From the NCBI GenBank assembly GCA_016790635.1, contig JAEUOR010000080.1, positions 1 to 64,000 on the forward strand: DNA of 64,000 bases, given 5' to 3'. The notes under the pieces are model-generated. The model saw only the letters and a list, made by a program, of their open reading frames with translations, had not been told where the DNA came from and searched no databases. The position numbers and the translations under genes are program-made. Positions 61,649-64,000 of this stretch are shown here, piece by piece (the first letter of the stretch is position 1; the number at the start of each line of letters is the position of its first letter). The DNA comes from Burkholderiales bacterium (GTDB taxonomy: Bacteria > Pseudomonadota > Gammaproteobacteria > Burkholderiales > JAEUOS01).

Positions 61649-63556
61649 TTGCGACCCTCCGATCTGCCTGACGATTTCGTGGGGCACTATCGCAGCCTGT
61701 GGATCTCGGATCTGCATCTGGGGACGGCCGGATGCAAGGCAGACTGCCTGCTCGACTTCCTGCGCACCCACGAGTCCGACACGCTCTATCTGGTCGGGGA
61801 TGTGATCGATGCATGGCGCCTGCGCAAGTCCTGGTACTGGCCGCAAGCGCACAACGACGTGGTGCAAAAGCTTCTGCGCCGCGTACGCAAAGGCACGCGC
61901 GTGGTCTACGTGCCCGGCAATCACGACGAACCGCTGCGCGACTATGTCGACCTCGCATTTGGCGGTATCGAGGTCGTCGAGGAGGCAGTGCACGTCACTG
62001 CCGATGGCAAGCGCCTCCTGGTCATCCACGGCGATCTTTTCGATGGCGTGATCCGCCATGCCAAGTGGCTGGCGCGCCTGGGCGATACGGCCTACACGCT
62101 GATCCTCGAGCTCAACCACTGGTTCAACCACGTGCGCGTGCGGATGGGCTTTCCCTACTGGTCCCTGTCGCAGTACCTGAAGCACAAGGTCAAGAACGCG
62201 GTCAGCTACATCAGCGACTTCGAAAGCACGCTGGCGTACGAGGCGCGTCGGCGCGGCTTCGACGGAGTGGTGTGCGGGCACATCCACAAGGCCGAGATCC
62301 GGGACATCGACGGCATCCTGTACTGCAATGACGGCGACTGGGTCGAGAGCATGACAGCCCTGGGCGAGACGCACAGCGGCGAGCTGGTCCTGATCGACTG
62401 GAGCCACGCGGCGCGGCGCGCGAGCCTGGCCCCGCGCACTCCGAAGTCAGTGCGGGTGCCGGTCCGAACTGGGCCGCGGGCGCCACCGGGTCGCCGACCC
62501 TGCGCCCGCGCCGCGGCCGATGTTTCACTGCAACCGGAGGGTCTTTCCATGCGGATTCTCATCGTCACCGACGCGGCCCCGCCGCAGGTCAATGGCGTTG
62601 TCATCACCTTGACCACCCTGGCGCGCGAACTGGGCGTGCTCGGGCATGACGTGCACTTCATCACCCCGGCATCGTTTCGCACGGTCCCCTGTCCGACCTA
62701 TCCGGAAATCCGCCTGGCGCTCCTGCCCGGGGCAGGGGTGGGCCGGGTGTTTGATCAGTTGCGGCCCGAAGCGGTGCACATCGCCACCGAAGGGCCCTTG
62801 GGCATCGCCGCGCGGCGCCAGTGCATGCGTCTGGGGCTGCCGTTCACGACTTCCTACCACACCCGCTTTCCTGAGTACGTGCGCGCGCGCGCGCCAATTC
62901 CGCGCGCCTTGACCTACGCGTGGCTGCGGCGCTTTCACCAGCGTGCCGCGCGGGTCATGGTTCCCACCGCGTCGATTCGCGACGAACTGGCCGCGCGCGG
63001 CTTTGCCAACACCACGGTATGGCCGCGCGGGGTCGACCTGGCGCGTTTCTCTCCCGATGGCGCGCACGCCGACATCGGAGCGGGCGACGGACCGGTATTC
63101 GCCTATGTCGGCCGGGTTGCGGTCGAAAAGAACCTGCGCGCCTTTCTCGATCTGGATCTGCCCGGACGCAAGGTGGTCGTCGGCGACGGGCCGCAGCTTG
63201 CGCAGTTGCGGCGGGAGTACCCGCAGGTGAGGTTCACCGGCGCGAAGGATCACGCCGACCTGGCCGCCTGGTACCGCAGCGCCGACGTGTTCGTATTTCC
63301 GAGCCTGACCGACACCTTCGGCCTGGTCTTGCTCGAGGCGCTGGCCTGCGGTGTTCCGGTGGCGGCGTTTCCGGTCGCGGGGCCGCTGGACGTGATCGGC
63401 AACTCGGGCGCGGGCGCGCTAGACGGCGACCTGCGTGCAGCTGCGCTGCGCGCGCTGCGGATTCCGCGCGACAAGGCGCTTTCGCACGCGCGGGGCTTCT
63501 CCTGGCCAGCGGTGGCGCGGCTCTTCCTTGGCAACCTGGCGCCGATCGCACGCTAA
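61649..63556 (+). CDS. PlcP-type metallophosphoesterase joined in frame to Agt-type glycosyltransferase
   Basis: A single 635-codon frame. Residues 1-255 form a calcineurin-like phosphoesterase with SDLHLG, GDVIDAW, GNHDE, HGDLFD and CGHIHKAE. This group is often labelled LpxH-like but includes PlcP, which cleaves phospholipids to diacylglycerol in phosphate-starved bacteria. Residues 301-635 are a GT4 glycosyltransferase ('TDAAPPQVNGVVITL', 'CPTYPEIRLAL', 'PSLTDTFGLVLLEALACG') like Agt/SqdX, which glycosylates diacylglycerol. About 45 Arg/Pro-rich residues link them without a stop. ATG 62549 with its own GGAGG may also start the second part. Start is TTG 61649 or GTG 61679; neither has a clear Shine-Dalgarno. 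Confidence 0.85.
   Translation: MRPSDLPDDFVGHYRSLWISDLHLGTAGCKADCLLDFLRTHESDTLYLVGDVIDAWRLRKSWYWPQAHNDVVQKLLRRVRKGTRVVYVPGNHDEPLRDYVDLAFGGIEVVEEAVHVTADGKRLLVIHGDLFDGVIRHAKWLARLGDTAYTLILELNHWFNHVRVRMGFPYWSLSQYLKHKVKNAVSYISDFESTLAYEARRRGFDGVVCGHIHKAEIRDIDGILYCNDGDWVESMTALGETHSGELVLIDWSHAARRASLAPRTPKSVRVPVRTGPRAPPGRRPCARAAADVSLQPEGLSMRILIVTDAAPPQVNGVVITLTTLARELGVLGHDVHFITPASFRTVPCPTYPEIRLALLPGAGVGRVFDQLRPEAVHIATEGPLGIAARRQCMRLGLPFTTSYHTRFPEYVRARAPIPRALTYAWLRRFHQRAARVMVPTASIRDELAARGFANTTVWPRGVDLARFSPDGAHADIGAGDGPVFAYVGRVAVEKNLRAFLDLDLPGRKVVVGDGPQLAQLRREYPQVRFTGAKDHADLAAWYRSADVFVFPSLTDTFGLVLLEALACGVPVAAFPVAGPLDVIGNSGAGALDGDLRAAALRALRIPRDKALSHARGFSWPAVARLFLGNLAPIAR
62536..62551 (+). promoter_or_regulatory. 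internal ribosome binding site and ATG of the glycosyltransferase part
   Basis: GGAGG (62536-62540) lies 8 nt before ATG 62549, where the glycosyltransferase fold begins (MRILIVTDAAPPQVNG). This allows independent production of a 335-residue glycosyltransferase in addition to, or instead of, the joined protein. Confidence 0.65.
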
Positions 63557-63668
63557 GCGTGCGTCTGGCGCTCTTGGCGCACCAAAGCGGCGCGCCGGCT
63601 GGGCGGCCATGGGCCCGGGCCGGGAGTGAAGTGACCGGTGGATTACCTGGCATGGGGTTTGCTGTGTT

Positions 63669-63688
63669 CCATCATGTATACATGATGG
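63669..63688. promoter_or_regulatory. perfect 20-bp palindrome, probable operator
   Basis: ATCATGTATACATGAT (63671-63686) is flanked by CC and GG to give 20 symmetrical bases, ending 7 nt before GTG 63696. The TGTATACA core resembles operators of GntR/FCD-family repressors. No such regulator is in the window. Confidence 0.6.
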
Positions 63689-63695
63689 TGTTCCC

Positions 63696-64000
63696 GTGTC
63701 ATCTGATTCCTCCGCCCCGCTGACCCTCTTGGACTATCGCGCCCTGTACGCAGGTGGTGCGCGACCTGCCGACGTGCTGGGCGCGCTGGCCACCCGGCTA
63801 GCCGCGATGGGCGGCGATGCGGCGTGGATCAGCCTGGCCGATCCAGCCAGCGTGCGCGCCGCCGCGGAAGAGCTTGCCGAGCGTCGCGCCGCGGGCGCCA
63901 ACCTGCCGCTCTACGGCGTGCCCTTCGCGGTCAAGGACAATATCGACGTTGCGGGCATGGACACGACGGCGGGCTGCGTTGCCTTCGCCTATCGCCCGGC
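63696..64000 (+). CDS. allophanate hydrolase/amidase N-terminus (3' truncated by window)
   Basis: The frame from GTG 63696 runs open to the window end (101 codons). It reads 'LLDYRALYAGGARPADVLGAL', 'DAAWISLADPASVRAAAEEL' and 'LPLYGVPFAVKDNIDVAGMDTT'. The last has the catalytic Lys of amidase-signature enzymes (VKDNID), and the pattern is that of AtzF-type allophanate hydrolases, which split allophanate to ammonia and CO2 in urea or cyanurate breakdown. The Ser-Ser-Lys partners lie beyond the window, so another amidase cannot be excluded. Confidence 0.8.
   Translation, partial: MSSDSSAPLTLLDYRALYAGGARPADVLGALATRLAAMGGDAAWISLADPASVRAAAEELAERRAAGANLPLYGVPFAVKDNIDVAGMDTTAGCVAFAYRP

Noticed and set aside
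61649..62535. Naming the phosphoesterase lpxH (lipid A synthesis)
   Set aside because: It is often auto-annotated so, but the sequence group, the joined Agt-like glycosyltransferase and the Pho context fit PlcP better.

Overview
This window is gene-dense, GC-rich DNA with no rRNA, tRNA, CRISPR array or insertion sequence that I can see. Gene content points to a betaproteobacterium: bamC downstream of dapA, a class I PHA synthase with phaB and phaR, a PEP-CTERM protein, a FHA-type two-partner secretion operon and a czcCBA efflux system. The combination of PHA synthesis, high-affinity phosphate uptake and polyphosphate genes fits an organism that stores carbon and phosphate. Lineage is inferred from gene content only.

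Layout. 1-10.3 kb: end of a DUF748 envelope protein, a membrane diguanylate cyclase, an SDR, a DUF924 protein, a methyltransferase with an apparent non-standard start, dapA, bamC and an MBL hydrolase, closed by a bidirectional terminator. 10.3-19.1 kb: Ala/Pro-rich lipoprotein, RidA, alpha/beta hydrolase with an orphan partner, then phaC-phaB-phaR, rimO, arfB, DUF1415 and YaiI. 19.1-29.6 kb: a two-partner secretion operon (FHA-like TpsA, exported double-FecR protein, FhaC-like TpsB) divergent from a NarL regulator/hybrid kinase pair, with a perfect inverted repeat between them. 29.7-38.2 kb: methyltransferase, sulfatase with a divergent formylglycine-generating enzyme, class II aldolase-mtnA-LprI-like operon, GNAT, TSUP permease, PEP-CTERM protein. 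38.6-49.3 kb: GST, MFS permease, TerC behind a yybP-ykoY (Mn2+) riboswitch, czcCBA with a PII-like protein, and an SbtA/SbtB bicarbonate-transporter pair.

49.3-63.6 kb looks like a phosphate-starvation island: phoR-phoB-phoU-pstBACS, SixA-like phosphatase, an OlsB-like N-acyltransferase, ppx, ppk, and a continuous reading frame joining a PlcP-type metallophosphoesterase to an Agt-type glycosyltransferase. I find plausible Pho boxes (7-nt half-sites in 11-nt phase) before pstS, the OlsB-like gene, ppk and plcP-agt. Read together, these genes would take up phosphate, store or release polyphosphate, and replace phospholipids with ornithine lipids and glycolipids when phosphate is scarce. This is the most interesting part of the window.

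The window ends inside an allophanate hydrolase-like gene preceded by a perfect 20-bp palindrome. Many long open frames opposite real genes are GC-driven shadows and are left out.
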